Shown here piece after piece: positions 14,025 through 20,297 of a DNA stretch of 20,297 bases. The position numbers and the translations under genes were made by a program. Below the pieces are notes generated by a model that searched no databases, was not told the DNA's origin, and was given only the letters and a program-made list of their open reading frames with translations. The stretch comes from Clostridiaceae bacterium (GTDB lineage: Bacteria; Bacillota; Clostridia; Oscillospirales; Acutalibacteraceae): positions 1-20,297 of the forward strand of contig CAJGCX010000018.1 in NCBI GenBank assembly GCA_904501895.1, written 5' to 3'. Each line of letters starts with the position of its first letter. Within the stretch, counting starts at the first letter, position 1.

Positions 14025-14690
14025 ATGAACAGAAAAATGATTGTAATTGAAGGTCTTGACGGAAGTGGAAAATCAACTCAGGTTGAGCTTCTTAAGGCTA
14101 AACTTCTTGAAAATAATATAAATCTTCGTCAGATTAAGCTGCCTGACTATGACAACAAGTCAAGTACACTTGTAAAGATGTATCTCAACGGAGAATTCGG
14201 CAGTAATCCTGCTGATGTAAACATTTACTCTGCATCTCTTTTTTATGCAGTTGACAGATATGCAAGCTACAAGAATATCTGGGGTGATGATTACAACAAC
14301 GGTACACTTATTCTTGCTGACAGATACACAACATCAAACGCTGTTCATCAGACAGTAAAGCTTCCCAAAGAAGAATGGGACAAGTATTTGGAGTGGCTTT
14401 TCCACACAGAATATGAAATGATGGAAATTCCGAAGCCCGATGCAGTTATTTATCTCGATATGGATGTTGATATTTCACAACGCCTTATGTCAAAGAGATA
14501 TAACGGTGAGGAAGCTAAAAAGGATGTTCACGAGGCAAATGTTGAATATCTTAAATCCTGTCGTGAGGCTGCACTTTACACTGCAGAAAAATTTGGTTGG
14601 AATGTGGTTAAGTGCTTTGAAAATGATGAGCCACTTTCAATCGAGGAAATCGGAAACACAATTTTCAATATTGTTAAGGAGATTTTATAA
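14025..14690 (+). CDS. tmk: Thymidylate kinase (dTMP kinase), 221 aa
   Basis: Phosphorylates dTMP to dTDP with ATP. The Walker A loop EGLDGSGKSTQ (about 9-19), the ADRYTTSN motif (equivalent to the DRY/DRF motif of TMKs), the Walker B-like VIYLDMDVDISQRLMSKR and a following lid segment (NGEEAKKDVHE) are visible. A GTG at 14010 could extend it by 5 residues; ATG 14025 is preferred because the extension would shorten the leader from the mapped promoter, but neither start has a strong ribosome binding site. It is the first gene of the plus operon, divergent from thyX. The TAA stop overlaps the next ATG by one base (TAATG). Confidence 0.9.
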   Translation: MNRKMIVIEGLDGSGKSTQVELLKAKLLENNINLRQIKLPDYDNKSSTLVKMYLNGEFGSNPADVNIYSASLFYAVDRYASYKNIWGDDYNNGTLILADRYTTSNAVHQTVKLPKEEWDKYLEWLFHTEYEMMEIPKPDAVIYLDMDVDISQRLMSKRYNGEEAKKDVHEANVEYLKSCREAALYTAEKFGWNVVKCFENDEPLSIEEIGNTIFNIVKEIL

Positions 14691-15574
14691 TGGAGTTTCA
14701 TCCTCCTGTGCTGAGTGACAAGAAATGGGTTGAAGAAGCATTTTTAAAGGGACAGACTGATTGCTGTGAATACTGCTTTGGCAATATTTATATGTGGTCT
14801 GACATATATGATAACAGAATTTTCAATGACAATGGAATTTTTGTTTCTGCCGATTTTACTGACAAGCCTATTTTCTGTTACCCTATTGGTGACGGTGATA
14901 AAAAAGCTACAATCAAAAAGCTCATTGAATATTCAAAAGCTAACAACATTGAGCTTGAGTTTTTCGGTATGACTGAAAAGGACAAGGATGAATTAGAATC
15001 ACTTTTTCCAAACCAGTTTGCCATTGAGGAAACACGAGATTTCTTTGACTATGTTTACAGGGCTGAGGATTTGGCAAATTTGTCAGGCAGAAAATATCAC
15101 AGCAAGAAAAATCACGTTTCTTATTTCGAAAAGACATTTGATTGGAAATATGAGCCTATAAATGAGGGTAATATCGAGCAATGTTTACTTCTCAATAGCC
15201 ATTGGGAAGGACTTAATCTTCAGAAAAATCCTGAAGAGATAACTGACGAGAGTCTTGCAATTCAGAAGGCACTAAAAAACTATTTTGATTTAGGTTTTGA
15301 GGGTGGTGTGCTTACAATTCAGGGTGAAATTGTGGCATTCACGTTTGGTGAAAGGCTTAATAACAACACCTTCTGCACTCACGTTGAAAAGGCTTATGGA
15401 AATGTACGTGGTGCTTATCAGATGATTAACCGTGAATTTGCACGTCAGCTTAAGGACAGATATGAATTTCTAAACCGTGAAGAGGATACGGGAAGTGAGG
15501 GACTTCGTCGTGCAAAGCTTTCCTATCAGCCACACAAGCTTGTTATTAAATATTCAGCAATTTATAAGGGATAA
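14690..15574 (+). CDS. DUF2156 / phosphatidylglycerol lysyltransferase C-domain-like protein, 294 aa
   Basis: Resembles the soluble LPG_synthase_C (DUF2156) domain found at the C-terminus of MprF but without any membrane flippase part; no hydrophobic segment is visible. Family-like features are CCEYCFGNIYMWSDIY near the N-terminus, LSGRKYHSKKNHVSYFEK (about 127-144), GGVLTIQGEIVAFTFGERLNNNTFCTHVEKA in the second half and the end FLNREEDTGSEGLRRAKLSYQPHKL. The fold is a tandem GNAT-like one, so aminoacyl or acyl transfer is likely, but substrate and product are unknown. AAGGAG is 9 bases before the ATG, in the end of tmk. The next gene, 3 bp away, is another acetyltransferase. Confidence 0.8.
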   Translation: MEFHPPVLSDKKWVEEAFLKGQTDCCEYCFGNIYMWSDIYDNRIFNDNGIFVSADFTDKPIFCYPIGDGDKKATIKKLIEYSKANNIELEFFGMTEKDKDELESLFPNQFAIEETRDFFDYVYRAEDLANLSGRKYHSKKNHVSYFEKTFDWKYEPINEGNIEQCLLLNSHWEGLNLQKNPEEITDESLAIQKALKNYFDLGFEGGVLTIQGEIVAFTFGERLNNNTFCTHVEKAYGNVRGAYQMINREFARQLKDRYEFLNREEDTGSEGLRRAKLSYQPHKLVIKYSAIYKG

Positions 15575-15577
15575 TTT

Positions 15578-16297
15578 ATGATTGAATTTGCAACCATTAA
15601 GGATAAAAAAGAGCTTTTAAGTCTTTGGCAGATGACTTTTTTAGAGGATTCATCTGTTATTGAGCACTTTTTTGAAAGCATTTTTGAAAGTGTAGTAACA
15701 CCTGTTATAAGGCTTGAGGGTGAAATTGCATCTTCACTTTTCCTTTTACCTTGCAAAATCGGTGAATATAACGGTCTGTGCGTTTATTGTGCTATGACTA
15801 AATATGCTCATCGCGGTAAGGGTTATATGAGAAAGCTTCTTGATTTTTCTTATGATTACTGCAAAGAAAATAATTTTGATTTTCTTTTCCTTGTCCCTGC
15901 TGAGGAGTCACTTTTCGATTATTACAGGACTTGTGGTTTTGAGAATTTTGGTGTAAGCAGAATTTACACTATAGATAATACCATTCCTCAGAAAACGGAA
16001 TTGCTGAAAATTGACTTTGAACTTGATTTTGACGATTCAGTTGTGAAATACTGGGAAAACTCCTGTATTACTTATGACGGTGAGGTTACTGATTTCGGAC
16101 TCTGCTTCCCTGATGATGAAACCTTTATCAGAAATGCAAAGGGAAATTATGAGGACGTTCCTGAGAAGCACAGAAAATCAGGCACAGTTATAAAGGGTAA
16201 CATAACCTTTGGTGAGGAATACTCCCCTGCTATGATTAAAACTGAAAATGAAAAGATAAAAAATATTACTTGTTATATTGGTGTGACTTTAGAATAG
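15578..16297 (+). CDS. GNAT family N-acetyltransferase with extra C-terminal region, 239 aa
   Basis: The N-terminal half (about 1-130) is a GNAT domain: YAHRGKGYMRKLLDFSYDY (about 76-94) is the acetyl-CoA pyrophosphate-binding motif (R-x-x-G-x-G/A), and FLFLVPAEESLFDYYRTCGFENFG is the motif B/C region. The C-terminal 100 residues are acidic, carry no motif I recognise and may be a second degenerate GNAT-like or substrate domain. Substrate unknown. The ATG is 3 bp after the stop of the DUF2156 gene with AAGGG upstream, suggesting tight coexpression and perhaps a joint pathway. Confidence 0.82.
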   Translation: MIEFATIKDKKELLSLWQMTFLEDSSVIEHFFESIFESVVTPVIRLEGEIASSLFLLPCKIGEYNGLCVYCAMTKYAHRGKGYMRKLLDFSYDYCKENNFDFLFLVPAEESLFDYYRTCGFENFGVSRIYTIDNTIPQKTELLKIDFELDFDDSVVKYWENSCITYDGEVTDFGLCFPDDETFIRNAKGNYEDVPEKHRKSGTVIKGNITFGEEYSPAMIKTENEKIKNITCYIGVTLE

Positions 16298-16307
16298 GAG
16301 AAAAATT

Positions 16308-16856
16308 ATGATTTATGTTTTTTTAGCACCCGGATTTGAAGAAATTGAAGCATTGGCAGTTGTTGATGTTTTAAGACGTGCAGAGCTTGACGTACTGACA
16401 GTTGGTGTCGGTGAAGATTTTGTAATCGGCTCACATCAGATTCCTGTTGCTGCTGATATCAGTGAAAAAAATCTTATTCTTGATGAAAGAGTTGAAGCAA
16501 TTGTCCTTCCGGGTGGTATGCCGGGAACATTAAATCTTGAAAAAAGTCCTGTTGTACAAAAGGCTATTGATTGGGCAGTTGAAAACGACAAATTAATCTG
16601 TGCAATCTGTGCTGCTCCATCAATTTTAGGTCACAAGGGACTTCTTGACGGTAAAAAAGCTACCTGCTTCCCTGGTTTTGAGGAAGAGCTTTTCGGTGCA
16701 GAGGTTTCAAAGGACTTCGTTGTGAAGAATGGTAAATTCATCACTGCAAAGGGTATGGGTAGTGCTATTGAATTTGGTCTTCAGATTGCTGAAGTTCTCA
16801 CAAACCCACTTGAAGTAAAGAAAATCCGTGCTTCATTACAGATTTTCAATGGATAA
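16308..16856 (+). CDS. DJ-1/PfpI family protein, 182 aa
   Basis: Member of the DJ-1/YajL/ThiJ branch of class I glutamine amidotransferase-like proteins. The nucleophile-elbow cysteine is Cys101 in AICAAPS (DJ-1 Cys106 equivalent) and the partner acid is Glu14 in GFEEIEA (Glu18 equivalent). VLPGGMPGTLNL and KGMGSAIEFGLQIAEVL are further family motifs. Members are linked to oxidative stress protection or protein/nucleotide deglycation; this activity is debated and cannot be assigned here. TAGGAG lies 7 bases before the ATG. The 3' end overlaps the next gene by 8 bases. Confidence 0.9.
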   Translation: MIYVFLAPGFEEIEALAVVDVLRRAELDVLTVGVGEDFVIGSHQIPVAADISEKNLILDERVEAIVLPGGMPGTLNLEKSPVVQKAIDWAVENDKLICAICAAPSILGHKGLLDGKKATCFPGFEEELFGAEVSKDFVVKNGKFITAKGMGSAIEFGLQIAEVLTNPLEVKKIRASLQIFNG

Positions 16857-17412
16857 AAAGGAAATACGGAAAGCGCTTAAGGAAAAGCGCAAGAATATTC
16901 CAAAGGATAAAAAGATAATATACGATAAAGCAATAAGCGAAAGGATAATTGATTCCCATTATTTCATAAATGCAGAGCATGTTTTAGTGTTTTCATCATC
17001 TGACGATGAATTTGACACAAAGCACATAATTGAAGCCTGCAGAAATGGAAATAAAAAGATTTTCTATCCTCTTTGCATAAATGGTAACGGTGAAATGAAG
17101 TTCCTTCAGGCTGACTCTCCTGATGATTTAAGTGAAGGAATGTATGGAATATTTGAGCCGAAGCCTTATTGCAAGGAATATGTACAAATGGAAAATGATA
17201 TTGTCATTGTCCCTTGCCTTTCCACAGACAAAGACGGTTATCGTATAGGTTATGGCAAAGGGTATTATGACAGGTTTTTAAAGAATTTTAACGGAGTGAG
17301 CATTTGTCCTTGTTATGAAGAATTATTAACTGACAAATTGCCAACCGATAAATATGATATTAAAGTTAAAATTATAGTGACACAAAACTCAACGAAGGAG
17401 GTAATCCTGTGA
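16849..17412 (+). CDS. 5-formyltetrahydrofolate cyclo-ligase, 187 aa
   Basis: ATP-dependent conversion of 5-formyl-THF to 5,10-methenyl-THF (MTHFS family, YgfA/YqgN-like). N-terminal DKKEIRKALKEKRKNIP is the basic helix binding substrate phosphates, and DGYRIGYGKGYYDRFL (about 133-148) is the diagnostic loop. Normal family length. The ATG lies inside the last codons of the DJ-1 gene (ATGGATAA overlap of 8 bases), consistent with translational coupling; an upstream GTG at 16828 has no better ribosome binding site. The end overlaps the mltG start by 4 bases (GTGA). In context it feeds one-carbon folate units needed by ThyX next door. Confidence 0.93.
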   Translation: MDKKEIRKALKEKRKNIPKDKKIIYDKAISERIIDSHYFINAEHVLVFSSSDDEFDTKHIIEACRNGNKKIFYPLCINGNGEMKFLQADSPDDLSEGMYGIFEPKPYCKEYVQMENDIVIVPCLSTDKDGYRIGYGKGYYDRFLKNFNGVSICPCYEELLTDKLPTDKYDIKVKIIVTQNSTKEVIL

Positions 17413-18971
17413 ATAAATTTCAAGATGAATTTTCAAACAATTCTTATGATGACCTTTTAAATGAATACGCAGGTGACTCTATTACAAGTAAGCCGGTAAA
17501 AAGTGCTGACGAAAGGAAAAGCACATCCTTTTCACGCGAAATGCATAGTTCAGGACGTGACATTTCTTCATTCAGCTCAGAGGAAAAGAAAAAGAGCCAG
17601 TCTTATGACATTGACCTTTTAAATGCATACACCGAAGCTCCTCGCAGAAAATCTGCAAAGCCAGAGCCTGTTGCTCCTCAGAATAAGGCTAAATTTGCAG
17701 TTAATATTGACTATGCAAAATCCTTTGCAATGGATGTTGCAAGCAAAGTGAAAACAGCTGCTGAAAATGTTGTGGAAAACGCAAACATCGCTGCAGCGCA
17801 TGTGAAAGAACAAAATGCAGAATTTGAGTCCAAATATAATGAAGGCAAAAAGCCAAAGAAAAAGCTTACCTTTAATGATATTATAGGAAACATTGTTCTC
17901 TCCTTCCGTGAAAACAGACAGCAATATATTGCGTTCGGTTGTTGCCTTCTTGTGTCATTTGTTCTTGCAGGCTTTGCTATCAGCTGTGTAAACGATGTTC
18001 TTGCAATTAATCGTGACGGTGAGGAAACTATCGAAGTTGTTCTCCCTGATAATGCTGATACTGCAGAGGCTATAAAGGTTCTTGACAAAGCAGGGCTTGT
18101 AAAAAACAGTATTTTCTGTAATATTTTTGCAAATCTTATGGGATTTTCCGATGAAAACTATCTTCCGGGCATTTACTACTTTACTGACGATATGGGTGTT
18201 GAAAAAATGCTCACTCGCTTTAAGACAAGCAGTACAAGAGGTGCTATTATCAGCATAACAATCCCTGAGGGTTATACCGTTGACCAGGTATTTGAACGTC
18301 TTGAAAAGAACAACGTATGTACTGCAGAATCTCTTTACAGAGTCCTTAATACCTTTGACTTCGGTAATGAATATGATTTTATTGCTAAAATCGATAATAA
18401 AGATGAAAGATATTGTGTGCTTGAGGGCTATTTATTCCCTGCTACCTATGAATTTGAGCAAAACGCTGAGCCTGCGTCAGTAATCCGTAAATTCCTTGAT
18501 GCATTCCAGAAGCGTTGGACAGAAGAATTTGCTGCGAAGGCAACAGAGCTCGGAATGAGTGTTGATGAGGTTATCACACTTGCTTCAATCCTCGAAAAGG
18601 AAGGTACAGATGAAGGTCAGTTCTTACAGATTTCATCTGTTCTTCACAACCGTCTTAACCGTTCAGGACTTTATCCTACACTTGACTGCAACTCAACAAA
18701 GGACTATGTTAAGAACACAGTTGCAAAGCGTATTACAACTCCTGAAATCAACAAGTATGTTGTAAGCTACAACACTTATGAAATTGCAGGCTTGCCACCA
18801 AGTGCTATCTGCAATCCGGGACTTGATGCTATTGAATCAGCGCTTTTCCCTACTCCATCAAAAAATTATTTCTTCAGACACGATAAAAATAACAAAATTT
18901 ACCTTGCTGAAACTATCGAAGAGCACAATGCAAACGGTAGAACAGTTCAGCGTGTAAATTCAGGAGGTTAA
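17409..18971 (+). CDS. mltG: Endolytic murein transglycosylase MltG with long cytosolic tail, 520 aa
   Basis: Membrane-anchored YceG-like enzyme that cleaves nascent glycan strands. Order: charged, low-complexity cytosolic N-terminus (1-170), one transmembrane helix (about 173-195), LysM-like segment with IPEGYTVDQVFERL, then the catalytic domain with LEGYLFPATYEFE, ASILEKEGTDEGQF (Glu396 aligns with E. coli MltG Glu218) and SYNTYEIAGLPPSAICNPG. The tail contains SYDDLLNEY (12-20) and SYDIDLLNAY (65-74), a repeated motif. The start is GTG 17409, with AAGGAGGT 6 bases upstream and a 4-base overlap with the folate gene. MltG next to U32 peptidase genes is also the recalled arrangement in B. subtilis (yrrL region). 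Confidence 0.93.
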   Translation: MNKFQDEFSNNSYDDLLNEYAGDSITSKPVKSADERKSTSFSREMHSSGRDISSFSSEEKKKSQSYDIDLLNAYTEAPRRKSAKPEPVAPQNKAKFAVNIDYAKSFAMDVASKVKTAAENVVENANIAAAHVKEQNAEFESKYNEGKKPKKKLTFNDIIGNIVLSFRENRQQYIAFGCCLLVSFVLAGFAISCVNDVLAINRDGEETIEVVLPDNADTAEAIKVLDKAGLVKNSIFCNIFANLMGFSDENYLPGIYYFTDDMGVEKMLTRFKTSSTRGAIISITIPEGYTVDQVFERLEKNNVCTAESLYRVLNTFDFGNEYDFIAKIDNKDERYCVLEGYLFPATYEFEQNAEPASVIRKFLDAFQKRWTEEFAAKATELGMSVDEVITLASILEKEGTDEGQFLQISSVLHNRLNRSGLYPTLDCNSTKDYVKNTVAKRITTPEINKYVVSYNTYEIAGLPPSAICNPGLDAIESALFPTPSKNYFFRHDKNNKIYLAETIEEHNANGRTVQRVNSGG

Positions 18972-18972
18972 A

Positions 18973-20193
18973 ATGATTATACCTGAACTTTTAGCACCTG
19001 CAGGTGACAGAGAAAGACTTGAAGCAGCATTAATGTACGGTGCAGATGCGGTTTATCTTGGTGGTGACGCTTTTGGTATGCGTGCAGCACCACAGAATTT
19101 CAATTTTGAACAATTAAAGGAAGCGGTAGACCTTTGCCATGCTAAGGGTGTTAAGGTTTATCTCACTTGTAACACATTGGCAAGAAATGACGAAATACTC
19201 AAGCTTCCTCATTATCTTGAAAACTGGGCAGAAATCGGTGTTGATGCATTTATTGTTGCTGACATCGGTGTTTTGTCACTTTGTAAAAAATATGCACCAA
19301 ATGTGCCTGTTCACATTTCAACTCAGGCAGGTATTGTAAACTATGTTACTGCAAATGAATTTTACAATATGGGTGCTTCACGAGTTGTTACTGCACGAGA
19401 ATTGTCAATGACAGAAATCGCTGAAATCAGAGCAAAAGTGCCAAAGGACCTTGAAATTGAATGCTTTATTCACGGTGCTATGTGCGTGTCATTCTCAGGC
19501 AGATGCTTACTTTCAAACTATCTTGTAAACCGTGATGCTAACCGTGGTGAGTGTGCTCAGCCTTGCAGATGGGAATATGCTATTATGGAGGTTAAGCGTG
19601 ACGGAATGTACTTCCCTATTCAGGACTCAAAGGAAGGCACATATATTCTCAATTCAAAGGATATGTGTATGATTGAGCATATTCCTGAAATGGTGAAGGC
19701 AGGTATCAGTAGCTTCAAAATCGAAGGCAGAGCAAAATCTGCTTACTACGCTGCTGTTGTTACAAATGCTTACAGAGTTGCTATTGATGAGTATCTTAAA
19801 AATCCTGTTGATGATTTTAAGCCATCACAATGGGTTATTGATGAGGTTTATAAGGTAAGTTATCGTGATTATTGCACAGGATTCTATTTCAATGCACCTA
19901 ACGAAGATGCAAACATCAGTTTTGAAGGCGGATATAAGCGTCATTACGATGTTATGGCGGAGGTTAAAGAGTGCAAAGACGGATATATTATTGCTGAACA
20001 GAGAAATAAGTTTTCTCGTGGAGATGTACTTGATGCACTTCAGCCGTCAACTGAGCCTGTTGTTTTCACAGCAGATGAGCTTTTTGACAAGGATGACAAT
20101 GAAATCGAGTCTGCACCGCATCCAATGATGACAGTAAAAATCAAGAGTGATTTGGTATTTCCAAAGGGAACACTTTTGAGAAAAGAGAAATAA
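18973..20193 (+). CDS. trhP: U32 peptidase-family tRNA hydroxylation protein (TrhP/YrrO-like), 406 aa
   Basis: Members of this branch (E. coli TrhP/YegQ, B. subtilis YrrO) are needed for 5-hydroxyuridine at tRNA wobble position 34, despite the peptidase name. The U32 signature is ECFIHGAMCVSFSGRCLLS (about 163-181), and Cys171, Cys178, Cys194 and Cys198 (CAQPCRWEY) match the four conserved cysteines thought to hold an Fe-S cluster. N-terminal ELLAPAGDRERLEAALMYGADAVYLGG is the family start and FKIEGRAKSAYYAA the second conserved block. The C-terminal beta-barrel region (about 330-406) is present. AGGAGG sits at the end of mltG, 5 bases before the ATG. Exact modification target is inferred from the family; RlhA-type rRNA hydroxylation is an alternative. 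Confidence 0.88.
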   Translation: MIIPELLAPAGDRERLEAALMYGADAVYLGGDAFGMRAAPQNFNFEQLKEAVDLCHAKGVKVYLTCNTLARNDEILKLPHYLENWAEIGVDAFIVADIGVLSLCKKYAPNVPVHISTQAGIVNYVTANEFYNMGASRVVTARELSMTEIAEIRAKVPKDLEIECFIHGAMCVSFSGRCLLSNYLVNRDANRGECAQPCRWEYAIMEVKRDGMYFPIQDSKEGTYILNSKDMCMIEHIPEMVKAGISSFKIEGRAKSAYYAAVVTNAYRVAIDEYLKNPVDDFKPSQWVIDEVYKVSYRDYCTGFYFNAPNEDANISFEGGYKRHYDVMAEVKECKDGYIIAEQRNKFSRGDVLDALQPSTEPVVFTADELFDKDDNEIESAPHPMMTVKIKSDLVFPKGTLLRKEK

Positions 20194-20202
20194 GGTTGTT
20201 TT

Positions 20203-20297
20203 ATGGGATTAAAAATATTATTAGCACTTTGTTATGTTCTGTTCTTTATCTTTTTACCACTTTATGACAAAGCATATTGGCCAGAACCAACAAAGAA
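20203..20297 (+). CDS. Small membrane protein, N-terminus only
   Basis: ATG 20203 with TAAGG (overlapping the U32 stop) 6 bases upstream. The 31 visible residues start MGLKILLALCYVLFFIFLPL, a hydrophobic membrane segment, followed by YDKAYWPEPTK. The frame is open to the window edge. It could be the first helix of a polytopic protein (a YhhN/lysoplasmalogenase-like protein came to mind), but too little is visible for a family call. It continues the plus-strand operon. Confidence 0.6.
   Translation, partial: MGLKILLALCYVLFFIFLPLYDKAYWPEPTK

Noticed and set aside
1..20297. CRISPR arrays, prophage, integrative elements, toxin-antitoxin or defence modules
   Set aside because: No regularly spaced repeat-spacer pattern, no integrase or transposase, and no known defence gene. 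The 22-bp array has no spacers. The XRE gene has no toxin-like neighbour; its partner is endonuclease III.

Overview
This is an AT-rich stretch of chromosome from a low-GC Gram-positive bacterium. RNase M5, CwlD-type amidase, MltG, U32 peptidase and ComEC homologues, strong AGGAGG-type ribosome binding sites and compact operons point to Bacillota, most likely class Clostridia and an anaerobic Ruminococcus/Oscillospiraceae-like gut lineage. The lineage is inference from gene content and style. No phage, CRISPR array, transposase or defence system was recognised; the window is mostly core housekeeping with some unusual details.

Layout. Left block, mostly minus strand: (1) a small XRE regulator followed by endonuclease III (nth, cut by the window edge); (2) divergently, a monocistronic flavin-reductase-like gene with a good promoter; (3) a 384-bp gene-free gap holding a 22-bp tandem array, an AT-rich stretch and a paired-hairpin inverted repeat; (4) an operon of AMP-forming acyl-CoA ligase, an iron-sulfur-flavoprotein-like oxidoreductase and thioredoxin, with an upstream promoter and a clear terminator; (5) an operon alaS - HIT hydrolase - comEC - holA - rnmV, in which rnmV is cut short by an in-frame TAA; (6) tRNA-Gln(CTG) with its own consensus promoter and terminator; (7) thyX (a fused double ThyX) followed by the cwlD amidase.

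Right block, plus strand, from about 13.96 kb to the window end: tmk, a DUF2156 protein, a GNAT protein, a DJ-1/PfpI protein, 5-formyl-THF cyclo-ligase, mltG, a U32 peptidase/tRNA hydroxylation protein and the start of a small membrane protein. The genes abut or overlap by a few bases and look like one operon.

Functional links: thyX and tmk are divergent neighbours catalysing successive steps (dUMP to dTMP to dTDP), and the folate enzyme in the tmk operon feeds the one-carbon pool ThyX uses. alaS, mltG and U32 peptidase genes also lie near each other in Bacillus subtilis (recalled synteny, not checked). The observations most worth a second look are the interrupted rnmV, the double ThyX whose halves keep complementary motifs, the covarying hairpin pair near 1.75 kb, the ComEC C-terminus without metallo-beta-lactamase ligands, and a duplicated short motif in the cytosolic tail of MltG.
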